DNA of 64,000 bases from Pseudomaricurvus hydrocarbonicus (GCF_011602365.1 NZ_JAAONZ010000017.1:62001-126000); one strand, 5' to 3'; positions 16,265 to 26,069 are shown, numbered from the stretch's first letter. Notes: generated from the sequence alone by a model not told the origin. Program-made: numbers and translations.

Positions 16265-18442
16265 TTAAAAACGATAGCCCACTTCAACCCCAAAAGTACG
16301 CGGCTCACCGATCAGACGCTCAAGTCCACTGGTTTGAGCACCGTAGAACAGTGGCGTCACCGGGTATTTCCACAACAGAGCGTCGTACTCTTCATCGGTG
16401 AGATTCTTCGCCCACAAATGTACCGACAGTGAATCATCCGCGGTCACATAACCAATGCGCCCGTTGAGCAAAAAGCGCTGTTCCACCACCAGGTCCGGAT
16501 CATTGACCGCATCGGTGAAATAGTTGTCCCGAGCGGTCCAGTCCAGATGGGCATTAAACGCGCTGCCATTGCTCAGCGGGAAGGTGTAATCCACATTGGC
16601 TGACGCCGTCCAGTCGGAGACCAGTTGCAATTTATTCCCCTTGCAGCTGGTATTCTCACCGGCACAGCCGTCGTATGCGGTGTACTCGTGATCCAGCAGC
16701 CCGAGGCTAAGCCCCAACGCCAGATTTTCGGTGGCCAGCCACTCCACTTCCAATTCCAGCCCGTCAATTTGCGACTCACCGGCATTGGTGGTGGTGAAAC
16801 CCAGCCCCAACAGCTGTCCCACCTGCATGTCCGTATAATCGGTACGGAAAACAGCGCCATTCACCTTCAAGCGACGCTCAAAGAACATGCCCTTCACACC
16901 CAGCTCGTAGGAGATTGCCTCCTCCGGGCCAAACACAAACGCATTGACGTCGGTAAAGTCGATAATGTCGGTCTGGAAGCCGCCGCTCTTGACCCCCTGG
17001 CGCACCGAGGCGTAGGCGTTGATCGATTCGTTGATGGCGTAACCCAGACTGATGTCACCCGACCAGGCATCATCCTGCTGACTGGGGCTGAACACCACAT
17101 CGGCGAAACCCAGGCCCACGTTATCGACCTGGGAGTATTCGCTGTCTTTTTCTTCATCGGTGTAACGCAGACCCACACTCAAGGTCAGCGCGTCCGTCAG
17201 ATAAAAGTTGGCGGTGCCAAACAGCGCCCAGGACTCACTGTTGACGCTACTGTTCACAATGATCCCCGTCTGGGTGTCCGGGTAACCGACCACACTGGTG
17301 CTGCGCAGGGCATCCACCTCCTGATCCATGTAGTAATAACCGACCACATAGTCAAAATTGTCGGCCGAGGGCGAGGCGATACGAATCTCCTGGCTGAAGG
17401 TGTCCGAGTTGTCTTCAAACTGGGAATAAGAGAGCGTGTACGGGCCCGCATCGTCATCGGCCTGCAAAATGAAATCGGCCGAGCGCTGGGAGGTAATGGA
17501 CGTCAGGGTATGACCCGAGGGCAGGTCCCAGTTGACGGTCACCGAGGTGCCGCCGGACTCAATGCGCTCGCGGTTGGGGTCATTCTGATTGGTTTTATAC
17601 GGATCAGGCTGGTACCAGCCGGAGCCGGGCTCCAGAGTATTCAACACCGGCTCCAGCGTCATACCAAACAGCTGGTCGTTGTCCTGCTCCAGATAATCGG
17701 CGGAGAGGGTGATTTCCAGGCTTTCGGTCGGCGTCCAGTAAAGCGCTCCACGCCCGCCCACACGGTCATCACTCATGTAGGAATCACCGTCGTAGAGGTT
17801 GTCGACGTAGCCGTCCTGCTGATAGGAGAAGCCACTGATTTTACCGGACAAAACCCCGTCGATGATCGGGCCGGCCACACTGCCCTGAATATCCTGACGC
17901 TCGTAGTTACCGAGAGACAGCTTGATCTGGCCTTGCAGTTCTTCCGATGGCTTTTTGGTGGTGATGTTGATCGCCCCGGCAATGGTGTTACGACCAAACA
18001 GCGAGCCCTGTGGCCCGCGCAGCACTTCGACCTGCTGAATATCATTCATGGGGAAATTAAAGGCGGCGGGACGACCGGCATACACGCCGTCAATGTACAC
18101 CCCGAGGCCACTCTCCTGACCGGCGTTGCGGGTCACACTGACAATGCCACGCATACCCCAGGAATTGAGCGAGTTACCATTCGGGTCCATCGCCAGATTG
18201 GGCACGCTGCCCACCAAGTCGCCCATGGCCGTAGCCCCCATGGCTTCAATTGCCATCTCCCCCATCGAGCTGATGGCAATGGGGATGTCTTCGGCACTTT
18301 CTTCCCGCTTGCGGGCGGTGACAACCACTTCTTCCAGAGCGAAGCCTTTCCCCTGGGCATAAACCGGCGAGACGCCAGCGATGGCTCCAGTCAGAGCGGC
18401 AAAGGCCGTGGCTCGATATAATTTTGGCAGTTGATTTTTCAT
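16265..18442 (-). CDS. TonB-dependent outer-membrane receptor
   Basis: A 725-residue receptor that would import a scarce solute across the outer membrane using TonB energy. It has a signal peptide (residues 1–29, ending VSPVYAQG), then a TonB-box/plug region (FALEEVVVTARKREESAEDIP and VEVLRGPQGSLFGRNTIAGAINI), a β-barrel, and the terminal aromatic strand FGVEVGYRF. This plug type is common in sphingomonad and marine gammaproteobacterial receptors for organic substrates rather than siderophores, but the ligand is unknown. It is divergent from an AraC-type regulator 257 bp away, the probable controller. Confidence 0.92.
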   Translation of the reverse strand: MKNQLPKLYRATAFAALTGAIAGVSPVYAQGKGFALEEVVVTARKREESAEDIPIAISSMGEMAIEAMGATAMGDLVGSVPNLAMDPNGNSLNSWGMRGIVSVTRNAGQESGLGVYIDGVYAGRPAAFNFPMNDIQQVEVLRGPQGSLFGRNTIAGAINITTKKPSEELQGQIKLSLGNYERQDIQGSVAGPIIDGVLSGKISGFSYQQDGYVDNLYDGDSYMSDDRVGGRGALYWTPTESLEITLSADYLEQDNDQLFGMTLEPVLNTLEPGSGWYQPDPYKTNQNDPNRERIESGGTSVTVNWDLPSGHTLTSITSQRSADFILQADDDAGPYTLSYSQFEDNSDTFSQEIRIASPSADNFDYVVGYYYMDQEVDALRSTSVVGYPDTQTGIIVNSSVNSESWALFGTANFYLTDALTLSVGLRYTDEEKDSEYSQVDNVGLGFADVVFSPSQQDDAWSGDISLGYAINESINAYASVRQGVKSGGFQTDIIDFTDVNAFVFGPEEAISYELGVKGMFFERRLKVNGAVFRTDYTDMQVGQLLGLGFTTTNAGESQIDGLELEVEWLATENLALGLSLGLLDHEYTAYDGCAGENTSCKGNKLQLVSDWTASANVDYTFPLSNGSAFNAHLDWTARDNYFTDAVNDPDLVVEQRFLLNGRIGYVTADDSLSVHLWAKNLTDEEYDALLWKYPVTPLFYGAQTSGLERLIGEPRTFGVEVGYRF

Positions 18443-18699
18443 GGTTCAAGATCCTGTAGATATAGATTTTATGATTATGAAACTCTTCAGTTATCTCTCT
18501 CTTCTGTTATTATTCTGCCAATAACCCTTTTTTCAGCAGCCTCCCTGTCGCATCGCGGCCCTCATCACGACGACCACGCGACCTGCAGAGAAGTTTATTA
18601 TTCTTTACATACGTGTTTCACCCCATACTAGAGCAGCTAAAACCCGGACACATAGGCTCACCATGCCAAGTTTTGGCACCGCCAGCATAGAAGCCCAAC

Positions 18700-19740
18700 A
18701 TGAACACTGACGCACCGCTACATCAATCGCGCATCAACGCTGTCTATTCAAAGCTGCTGTTCCGCCATATGGAAAGAGCCCATGCGGATGTAGACCAGTT
18801 TCTGGCCAAATTGCAATTACAGCGCTCGGACTTTGAATCCGACGATGACCAGATCCCCATGTCGACGTTTCTGCTGCTGATGGAAGAAGCCGCCAAATAC
18901 TTGCAAGACCCCAACCTGGGACTGCATTTTTATCAGGGGTTCGATCAACGGGAGCAAGGTGTGCTGGGCTACGCCCTGGTCAATTGCAAAACCCTGGGGG
19001 AGGCCATCAATCTGGTGGTGCGCTATTACTGTCTGTTTCAAAATGACATGTCCTACGAACTCGCCATCCACGACGACAAGGCCTTTCTGTCCTATGAGGT
19101 AACCGCCAAGCATTTACCCCCCAGCCGTCAGGATTCGGAAATGACCCTGATGGCCGTCGTGGTTCTCATCCGCCAATCCGTGGACGCCGGCTGGTCGCCG
19201 CTGGAGGCACATTTTCAACACCCGGCCCCCGCCAATCTCGATGAACACAAGCGTGTGTTGTGTGACAAACTGCTGTTCAACCAAGCCAAAAATCAACTGG
19301 TGTTCGACCCGCAGATTCTGCAATCGACACTGAAAAACGCCGACCTATTGCTCAGCCAGTCACTCACTACAACGCTGGAAGAAATACTCAAACTGCGTCA
19401 GGGGTCGTCGGAGAATCAGTGGCTGAACACACTGCGCAATCACATCATCGACAGCCTCAACCAGGGCGCGCCGGCGATTGAAGACATTGCCGACAAAATG
19501 CACATGAGTCGCAGAACCCTGCAACGAAAAGTCTCCCAGGAAGGGATTACCTTTAAAGATCTGGTGGAAAATACGCGACAGGAACTGGCGACGAATTACC
19601 TCAGCGCTTCCGATATGCCACTGCAGGATATTGCCTTTCTGCTCGGCTACTCAGACATCAATTCGTTCAACCGGGCGTTTAAACGCTGGACTCAACACAC
19701 GCCGCACGAATACCGGACACTGCGCCGAACCCAGCGCTAA
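18700..19740 (+). CDS. AraC-family regulator with arabinose-binding-like N-terminal domain
   Basis: A 346-residue regulator. Residues ~25–210 fit the Arabinose_bd (OruR/ArgR-type) ligand-binding domain. Residues ~245–340 hold two helix-turn-helix units (IEDIADKMHMSRRTLQRKVSQEG, then LQDIAFLLGYSDINSFNRAFKRW). The start is ATG 18700. Its divergent position to the TonB receptor, with the MFS and DmpA genes beyond, makes it the likely activator of that uptake set. The inducer is not known. Confidence 0.9.
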   Translation: MNTDAPLHQSRINAVYSKLLFRHMERAHADVDQFLAKLQLQRSDFESDDDQIPMSTFLLLMEEAAKYLQDPNLGLHFYQGFDQREQGVLGYALVNCKTLGEAINLVVRYYCLFQNDMSYELAIHDDKAFLSYEVTAKHLPPSRQDSEMTLMAVVVLIRQSVDAGWSPLEAHFQHPAPANLDEHKRVLCDKLLFNQAKNQLVFDPQILQSTLKNADLLLSQSLTTTLEEILKLRQGSSENQWLNTLRNHIIDSLNQGAPAIEDIADKMHMSRRTLQRKVSQEGITFKDLVENTRQELATNYLSASDMPLQDIAFLLGYSDINSFNRAFKRWTQHTPHEYRTLRRTQR

Positions 19741-20115
19741 TCCCAATACCCGGTGGCGAGTGACTAGAAACTAGTGGCTAGAAACCAGGAACTGGAAACG
19801 AAACACCCACAGCGGTGCTGTTAGGGAGCACCGGCGCAGCAGTCTAGGCGGCGGTCATAACGGTATCCATAGCGTGAAATCAACAGACTCCCGCCCGGTA
19901 TAACGCACCATGGATTACCGGAATTATTGTGACAATTATTGGAGGGAGATAGCGCTATTGTATCTGAGACAACGGTTTTGCACAGGGCCTTTCCTATAGG
20001 GCGATTCACCTTTTTCTACGGATCGGGGTTGAGCCGAAACGCCAGGGCCAGGCCCGGTGTGACCATAGCCTTGAGCCCACTGCCAACCAGGGCTCAAGCC
20101 GGACGTCCGCTGCTC
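19741..20115. other. Intergenic region after araC-type gene
   Basis: Contains the degenerate heptad array described separately and a dyad CTTGAGCCC-N11-GGGCTCAAG (20070–20098) close to the end of the converging DUF3604 gene. No gene is seen. Confidence 0.5.
19764..19798 (+). repeat. Degenerate heptad repeats (CTAGAAA type)
   Basis: Five 7-base units (CTAGAAA, CTAGTGG, CTAGAAA, CCAGGAA, CTGGAAA) begin 24 bases after the AraC-type stop. CTAGAAA is the reverse complement of the TTTCTAG register of the perfect array at 2058–2092. Confidence 0.75.
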
Positions 20116-22053
20116 TTAAGGGGTGTACCAGATCGGCGAGCTGAACGCCCGCTCCTGATGCACCAGCGGGACCTCGTCAGACATCGCCGAACCAAAACGT
20201 ACCTTGTCGTACAGCGTCCAGCGCGGGGTGGGGATTTCCAGCACCCGCACATAGTAAAAAGCCTGCTGCTGCGCCTCAAAGTCCGGGTCTTTAAACACGC
20301 CGATCAACTCGGTGGCGCCGATGCTATTGGTGTACTCGGCCGTCTCCAGGTTGACCGTATTGCCCACCGGAGGCAGCTTGCCGTTCGCGCCGCGCTTGCG
20401 ATCGCCAGACCATTTAACGTCATAGATTTTTTCGTGGGTTTTTCCGTCGTCACTGAGCCAGCCTTTGACAATCTGCACCCGATCGAGATTGGCCCCATCG
20501 GGATCTTTCATGGCCGCGACGATAAACGTGGGCGCTTGTTGACCGCTCGCTTTTGACAGCATGCCGCCCATCGGCACCCCTTTGCGGTACCCCCGCTGGA
20601 TCATGTTGTTGCCCAGGTCTTCAGCCACAAAGTTGAAGCCACCAAAAAAGCGCAGCTGTATTCGAGGGCCGGTGGTGGCGTAAGTCTCTTTGCGTTTCAG
20701 CGCATCCCAAATCGCGGTGCGGGTATTTTCCCGGGCCCACACCCCGGTCACACCGGACGCGGCCTGCTCCCAGCCCGCATAGCTGTCCGTGGGTCCGCTC
20801 AATAGGGGGAAGTTCCAGCGGTCTTTGCGTGGCTCCAGGGTTTTAAACTTTCCGAAAAAATTATCTTCATCGGCGGTCGATAACCCGGTGTGGGTGTCGG
20901 TGCCGCCATCGGCGCCATACAAAAACGGATTGACCCCCAACTCGCTCTTAAGACGCATGCCCGACTTTAACGCCTCGCGCCAGTATTCGTATTGAAAAGA
21001 GTTCTCTGGCTTGGGCTTTAAAATCAGGTTGCCCCGGTCCCACAAATCCCAATTGGCAAATTCGTCGTCAGGCGACAGCAGAGGGTGGGATTCACTCTGG
21101 CCTTTAATCTGGGAGAGTTCATACAGGGGCTCATACTTGGCCCGCAGTTGCGCCCACTCTTTGGTGAGAGGCGAGCCGTCAAACTGCTTTTCCTCAAACA
21201 TTCGGCCATTCGACATGTTGCCATTGTGCGGAATGGCGAGCACCTGGCCTCCGGTTTTGTTTTCATAGTCCGCCATCCATTGCCAGAGATCGTAAGGGTC
21301 CTGAGTCTGAAACGTGGTCAGGGGCAGAACTTGTCCCGCTTTATCCGCCTTGTCACGGAAAATTACATTGCGGTGCAGGTTATCCCCGCCGTTGGCGTTG
21401 ACCGTCCATTCAAAGGCAATCATGGTGGTAAACCTTCCCGGCTGGTCGTACTTTTCAGCGGCCTCAAGCGTTTTTTCCCACGCCGACGTCATCCACTTGG
21501 GGTCCATGACGGCTTGCGGCAACGTGCCTTCGGACTGCATGACAATCAATTCACTTTTGGCGTCTGCTGCCGCCTCTCCCCCCTGGGGAATGGCTTCGCT
21601 CCAGCGTTTCAAAATGGGGTTTTTCATCATCTCCGGGTGCTTCGCGACAATCTCGTTGATGACCCCCATCCCATCGGAGTGATCGGTCACCATAAACCAG
21701 TCATAAGGACGTTTCAGTTTGGCCTTTAAGCCAGAGTTGGTGGTGATCTCCTCCCCGAGGGCAAATCGATAGGCGTCAGCGGGGGTTAAAATGGCGCCAT
21801 CCATACCCGCATCCGCAGACCAGCCAGTATGCACGTGGGTGTCTCCAAACCATACCTGTGTTGGATACTCATCACTCCTGGGTCCGGAGCTGTCGGCAAA
21901 AATGGCGGCTGACGCCAGCAGCGCGACAACCCCCACAAAGGACAGCTTGGCGGTGGCTTTTGAGGTGTTCGCTGAGCCGGAGAGCGGCTTGTTTTGTGCC
22001 CTTTTTATGCGGGCATGCCCTTGTGTTTGAATGGGTTCTTTTAAAGAAGTCAT
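20116..22053 (-). CDS. DUF3604 PHP-like metal-dependent hydrolase, exported
   Basis: A 645-residue protein. A basic N-terminus and hydrophobic stretch (KLSFVGVVALLASAAIFA, residues ~38–55) suggest an export signal or anchor. The DUF3604 domain follows, with PHP-like metal motifs FGDTHVHTGWSADAGMDG and VTDHSDGMG, and a later histidine in GTDTHTGLS. ATG 22053 with AAAGGTG upstream is preferred. The in-frame extension to 22281 reads unlike any export signal. Family members occur beside TonB receptors in marine bacteria and lack an assigned reaction. It may act on the compound imported by the neighbouring receptor, but this is only contextual. Confidence 0.85.
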   Translation of the reverse strand: MTSLKEPIQTQGHARIKRAQNKPLSGSANTSKATAKLSFVGVVALLASAAIFADSSGPRSDEYPTQVWFGDTHVHTGWSADAGMDGAILTPADAYRFALGEEITTNSGLKAKLKRPYDWFMVTDHSDGMGVINEIVAKHPEMMKNPILKRWSEAIPQGGEAAADAKSELIVMQSEGTLPQAVMDPKWMTSAWEKTLEAAEKYDQPGRFTTMIAFEWTVNANGGDNLHRNVIFRDKADKAGQVLPLTTFQTQDPYDLWQWMADYENKTGGQVLAIPHNGNMSNGRMFEEKQFDGSPLTKEWAQLRAKYEPLYELSQIKGQSESHPLLSPDDEFANWDLWDRGNLILKPKPENSFQYEYWREALKSGMRLKSELGVNPFLYGADGGTDTHTGLSTADEDNFFGKFKTLEPRKDRWNFPLLSGPTDSYAGWEQAASGVTGVWARENTRTAIWDALKRKETYATTGPRIQLRFFGGFNFVAEDLGNNMIQRGYRKGVPMGGMLSKASGQQAPTFIVAAMKDPDGANLDRVQIVKGWLSDDGKTHEKIYDVKWSGDRKRGANGKLPPVGNTVNLETAEYTNSIGATELIGVFKDPDFEAQQQAFYYVRVLEIPTPRWTLYDKVRFGSAMSDEVPLVHQERAFSSPIWYTP

Positions 22054-22498
22054 CACTGGCACCTTTGGCGATAAAAAAAATAACGATGGGACGATCAACG
22101 AATATAACACTGGCAATCTAGCACACTTACTGGAGTTAAAGTGTAGGCGTGATGCCGTTAAACGGTAGTTAAAATCCAGGCATGCTGGCGTTAAACCCAG
22201 GCGCGGCCGCAAAAAAGTCCTACCCGCGCTGGGCTTTAGGCGCACAACTGCGCGTTTTTTGACGCACGGATCCCCACTCACATTAAACGTAGGCGGCTGA
22301 CCTTTTTGAGTTAGGCCGTTGAATCATTGAAGGTGTCCAGCATAGCCGCTAGCGTCGCCTTCTGACCGGCAAAAAAAACCACCGCCCGAGGGCGATGGTA
22401 TGGTGGCAAGACTCCGGCTAGCGGACACTAGGGGAGCAATTTATCCATCCCAAGACGTGAAACATTCTTTTCTGAACACAAGGTGGACCTGAAAACCG
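22054..22498. other. Intergenic region between DUF3604 and pycB
   Basis: Holds the leftward promoter of the DUF3604 gene (not resolved) and the pycB terminator at 22371–22399. I see no gene. Confidence 0.5.
22371..22399 (-). terminator. Intrinsic terminator of pycB
   Basis: On the minus strand ACCATCGCCC pairs with GGGCGGTGGT (one G-U pair) and is followed by eight U residues, 100 bases after the pycB stop. Confidence 0.8.
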
Positions 22499-24295
22499 TT
22501 AGCCGATTTCCAACAGGATATCCCCCGGGGTGATGCGATCGCCCTTTTCCACATGTATCGCCACCACGGTGCCGCTGATGGTCGCCTGAATTTCCGTTTC
22601 CATCTTCATGGCTTCGGTAATGAACAGCGCGGTGCCCGCCTCAACTGACTGGCCTTCGTGCACCAGCACTTCGACAATGTTACCCGGCATGGCGGTGGTC
22701 ACGTGGCCCGGCTGGCTGGCTTTGGTCCGCTTGCCCTGCCCAGCCTGAGGCTGAAAGCTGTTCAATGGTTCGAACACGATTTCTTCCGGCACGCCGTCGA
22801 GAGTCAGGTAAATACGACGCTGACCCGACGATGTGTTGCCCACGCCGGTAATCACCACATCGTGCTGTTCACCGTGGACATCGATGTTGAATTCCGTCGG
22901 CACGCCTTCGCTGCTGGCGTGCTGACCATTGCCAATCGGTAACAACACTTCCGGCTGCAAGGTACCCGCCGCACGCTCTTCCAGAAACTTGCGGCCGATG
23001 TCCGGGAACATCGCATAGGTCAACACATCCTCGTCGCTTTGCGCCAGAGACCCGACCTCCTCGCGCAAGGCTTTGAGCTCGGGTTTGAGCTCATCCGCCG
23101 GACGGCCGTCAATCACCGGCTCATTGCCAATGGCTTTCTTCTGCACCTCCGCATTCACGGCCGCCGGCGGCTGACCGTAGCCACCGGCCAGGTAGCGTTT
23201 GACTTCGTTGGTGATGGACTTGTAACGCTCGCCAGTCAACACGTTCAGCACCGCCTGGGTGCCGACAATTTGCGATGAGGGCGTGACCAGTGGCGGAAAA
23301 CCCAGGTCTTCGCGCACCCGCGGAATTTCCGCAAACACATCGCGGATACGGTCCAGCGCGTTCTGTTCTTTCAGCTGGTTGGCCAGGTTGGACATCATGC
23401 CGCCCGGCACCTGATTGATTTGCACAGAGACGTCTTCGTGGGTGAACTCACTTTCGAACTGGTGGTATTTTTTTCGCACCTCGCGAAAATAATCGGCAAT
23501 TTCCTGCAGTAATGTCAGGTCGAGGCCGGTGTCCCATTGCGTGCCGCGCAACGCCGCCACCTGGGATTCCGTGGAGGGGTGACTGGTGCCGCCGGCAAAC
23601 GAGGAAATCGCGGTATCAATGTGATCCACCCCGGCCTCAATCGCTTTCATCTGACACAGCGGTGCCAGGCCGGCGGTACTGTGAGAGTGCAGGAACAGCG
23701 GCAAATCCACGGCCCCCTTGATCGCCTTCACCAGGTCATAGGTCGCGTAGGGGGTCAGCAAACCGGCCATGTCTTTGATGGCAATAGAGTCGGCGCCCAT
23801 GTCACGCAGGTCTTTCGCTTGCTGAATGTAGAGCTCGGTGGTGTGAACCGGGCTGGTGGTGTAACAGATCGTTCCCTGGGCGTGTTTGCCGGCCGCCTTT
23901 ACCGCCTTGATGGCGGTTTCGAGGTTGCGCAGGTCGTTCAGTGCATCAAATACGCGGAACACATCGATGCCATTGGCGGCGGCTTTTTCCACAAACGCCG
24001 ACACCACATCGTCGGCATAATGACGATAACCCAACAAGTTCTGGCCACGCAGCAACATTTGCAGGCGGGTATTGGGCAACGCCGCGCGCAACTGACGCAG
24101 ACGTTCCCAGGGGTCTTCTTTCAAGAAGCGCACACAGGCGTCAAAGGTTGCACCGCCCCACACCTCCAAAGACCAGTAACCCACTTGATCCAGCTTGTCG
24201 CAGATCGGCAACATGTCCTCGGTGCGCATGCGCGTGGCAATCAGCGATTGATGGGCATCGCGCAGAATCACATCGGTTACGTTAATTTTGCTCAT
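22499..24295 (-). CDS. pycB: Pyruvate carboxylase subunit B (OadA-like carboxyltransferase/biotin carrier)
   Basis: Carboxyltransferase half of a two-subunit pyruvate carboxylase: it transfers CO2 from biotin to pyruvate to give oxaloacetate (anaplerosis). Its 598 residues hold a TIM-barrel carboxyltransferase (VILRDAHQSLIATRMRTEDML at the start and HSHSTAGLAP in the active site), the PYC_OADA domain, and a biotinyl domain with EAMKMETE (K564 is the biotin lysine). The start is ATG 24295 with GGAGAGGA upstream. No OadB or OadG genes are near, so a sodium-pumping oxaloacetate decarboxylase is unlikely. It lies downstream of pycA with a divergent LysR, as in Pseudomonas. Confidence 0.93.
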   Translation of the reverse strand: MSKINVTDVILRDAHQSLIATRMRTEDMLPICDKLDQVGYWSLEVWGGATFDACVRFLKEDPWERLRQLRAALPNTRLQMLLRGQNLLGYRHYADDVVSAFVEKAAANGIDVFRVFDALNDLRNLETAIKAVKAAGKHAQGTICYTTSPVHTTELYIQQAKDLRDMGADSIAIKDMAGLLTPYATYDLVKAIKGAVDLPLFLHSHSTAGLAPLCQMKAIEAGVDHIDTAISSFAGGTSHPSTESQVAALRGTQWDTGLDLTLLQEIADYFREVRKKYHQFESEFTHEDVSVQINQVPGGMMSNLANQLKEQNALDRIRDVFAEIPRVREDLGFPPLVTPSSQIVGTQAVLNVLTGERYKSITNEVKRYLAGGYGQPPAAVNAEVQKKAIGNEPVIDGRPADELKPELKALREEVGSLAQSDEDVLTYAMFPDIGRKFLEERAAGTLQPEVLLPIGNGQHASSEGVPTEFNIDVHGEQHDVVITGVGNTSSGQRRIYLTLDGVPEEIVFEPLNSFQPQAGQGKRTKASQPGHVTTAMPGNIVEVLVHEGQSVEAGTALFITEAMKMETEIQATISGTVVAIHVEKGDRITPGDILLEIG

Positions 24296-24410
24296 GACAT
24301 TCCTCTCCAGATTCTTTTCAGTCGGCACGGCTTTCTCTACAGGGTCAGCCATCACCCAAGTCGGTACAGGCCGGTTGTTTCAGGCCAAGTTGGTTACACA
24401 TCCAAGCAGG

Positions 24411-25826
24411 TTACAGGCCGGCGTGAGCGGCAATAGCCGTCGCGATCACCAGCGCCAGCTCATTGGGTTGGCGCTTCTCGGAGTAGTGCTGCAGCTCCGG
24501 GTGATTAGGCACAAAACTGGTATTAAACTGACCGCTGCGGAATTCCGGATTATTGAGGATTTCCTGATAATAGGTCGCCGTGGTTTTAATGCCCTGCAAG
24601 CGCATATCCGCCAGTGCCCGTTGGCCCCGGTCCAGCGCGTCCTCCCAATTCAGAGCCCACACGATCAGCTTCAAACACATGGAGTCAAAGTACGGCGGGA
24701 TGGTGTAGCCGGTATAAATCGCGGTATCCACCCGCACCCCCGGACCACCCGGTGCGTAGTAACGGGTGATCTTGCCAAAGCTGGGCAGAAAGTCGTTTTT
24801 GGGGTCTTCGGCATTGATGCGAAACTGCAGGGCAAACCCCCGATATTGAATGTCTGCTTGCGCGTAGCGAAGTTTTTCTCCGGCCGCGATGGCAATTTGC
24901 TCGCGCACAATATCCACCCCGGTAATCTGTTCCGTGATGGTGTGCTCGACCTGCACCCGGGTGTTCATTTCCATGAAGTAGGTGCCCTCATCGGTCACCA
25001 GAAACTCCACCGTACCGGCGTTTTCATAACCGACCGCCTTGGCCGCTTTGACCGCCAGATCGCCAATATGCTGGCGGTGCTCGTCGGACAACTGCGGGCT
25101 GGGCGCGATCTCAATCAGCTTTTGATTCCGCCGCTGAATCGAACAGTCACGCTCAAACAAATGAATGGCATTGCCATGACGGTCCGCCAGCACCTGCACT
25201 TCAATGTGGCGCGGATCGACAATGCACTTCTCCAGAAAGACATCCGCTGAACCAAACGCCTTGGTCGCCTCTGAAATGACACGTGGGTATTGCTGACGCA
25301 GCTCTGCGGCGGAATCACAGCGTCGAATCCCGCGCCCACCGCCCCCGGATGTGGCTTTCAGCATCACCGGGTAACCGAGGGTTTCCGCGACGGACAGGGC
25401 CTCATCCAGATCGGCCAGATTGCCATCGGTGCCTGGCGTTACCGGCACTCCGGCGGCCGTCATCGCGGTACGTGCGGCGGTTTTATCGCCCATGCGGGCA
25501 ATCACTTCGGCAGAGGGGCCGACAAAGGCCAGCCCGCGCTCGGTGCAGATGCGGGCGAAGTCGGCATTCTCAGACAAAAAACCATAACCCGGGTGAATGG
25601 CATCACAACCCGTCTCAGCGGCCAGGTTGACGATACGGCGCGGATCCAGATAGCCCGCTAACGGGTCATCGCCGATAAAGTGCGCCTCGTCCGCCCGCTT
25701 CACATGCAGCGCATAGCGATCGGGCTCGGTATAGATTGCAACAGAGCGGATCCCCATTTCCGCACAAGCGCGGATAATGCGTACTGCGATCTCACCGCGG
25801 TTGGCAATCAGCAATTTCTTGAACAT
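24411..25826 (-). CDS. pycA: Pyruvate carboxylase subunit A (biotin carboxylase)
   Basis: ATP-dependent carboxylation of biotin, the first half-reaction of pyruvate carboxylase. Its 471 residues match the biotin carboxylase fold: FKKLLIANRGEIAVRIIRACAEMGI at the N-terminus, the ATP-grasp glycine loop KATSGGGGRGIR, MEMNTRVQVEHTITEQITGVD with catalytic residues, and a C-terminal domain. The AccC of fatty-acid synthesis is similar, but the adjacent pycB and divergent lysR fix the assignment. It is separated from pycB by 115 bp. Confidence 0.94.
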   Translation of the reverse strand: MFKKLLIANRGEIAVRIIRACAEMGIRSVAIYTEPDRYALHVKRADEAHFIGDDPLAGYLDPRRIVNLAAETGCDAIHPGYGFLSENADFARICTERGLAFVGPSAEVIARMGDKTAARTAMTAAGVPVTPGTDGNLADLDEALSVAETLGYPVMLKATSGGGGRGIRRCDSAAELRQQYPRVISEATKAFGSADVFLEKCIVDPRHIEVQVLADRHGNAIHLFERDCSIQRRNQKLIEIAPSPQLSDEHRQHIGDLAVKAAKAVGYENAGTVEFLVTDEGTYFMEMNTRVQVEHTITEQITGVDIVREQIAIAAGEKLRYAQADIQYRGFALQFRINAEDPKNDFLPSFGKITRYYAPGGPGVRVDTAIYTGYTIPPYFDSMCLKLIVWALNWEDALDRGQRALADMRLQGIKTTATYYQEILNNPEFRSGQFNTSFVPNHPELQHYSEKRQPNELALVIATAIAAHAGL

Positions 25827-25865
25827 GCAAAGCTCCGTTCGGTTCAGATAATGGTTTGAGCGGCT

Positions 25866-25955
25866 GGGTCAACCGCGCTGGTGTTAACGGTGTTGGTGTT
25901 AACAGCCCTGGTGTTATCAGCCTGGGTGTTATCAGCCTGGGTGTTATCAGCATAG
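25866..25955 (+). repeat. Six 15-bp tandem repeats upstream of pycA
   Basis: Units begin at 25866 (divergent), 25881, 25896, 25911, 25926 and 25941. Two are identical (GTGTTATCAGCCTGG). They lie 40 bases before the pycA start, so they fall within the pycA leader or promoter and in the divergent lysR spacer. Confidence 0.92.
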
Positions 25956-26069
25956 CTGCGTCGATGAAGCTACGGTATCGCAATGCAACCAGTAGTTAAA
26001 ATTGATATTTTTTTGGTTTACCATAAGATAAAATTTATAAGCAACCCGCCCCCTCCAGAGACCCAACCC

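Noticed and set aside
16625-18421. 598-codon plus-strand open frame
   Set aside because: It is the exact antisense of the TonB receptor gene. Long antisense frames are expected in this GC-rich coding bias, and the translation has no domain or ribosome site.
20070-20098. Terminator for the DUF3604 gene
   Set aside because: The dyad has a 9-bp stem but an 11-base loop and no U-run on the minus strand, so it is too weak to call.
22499-25826. Sodium-pumping oxaloacetate decarboxylase
   Set aside because: The OadA-like protein is paired with a biotin carboxylase and a LysR gene, and OadB and OadG are absent. Two-subunit pyruvate carboxylase fits better.
25792-25983. Minus-strand small frame reading LITPR repeats
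   Set aside because: A product of the 15-bp tandem repeats upstream of pycA, with no ribosome site or conservation signal.
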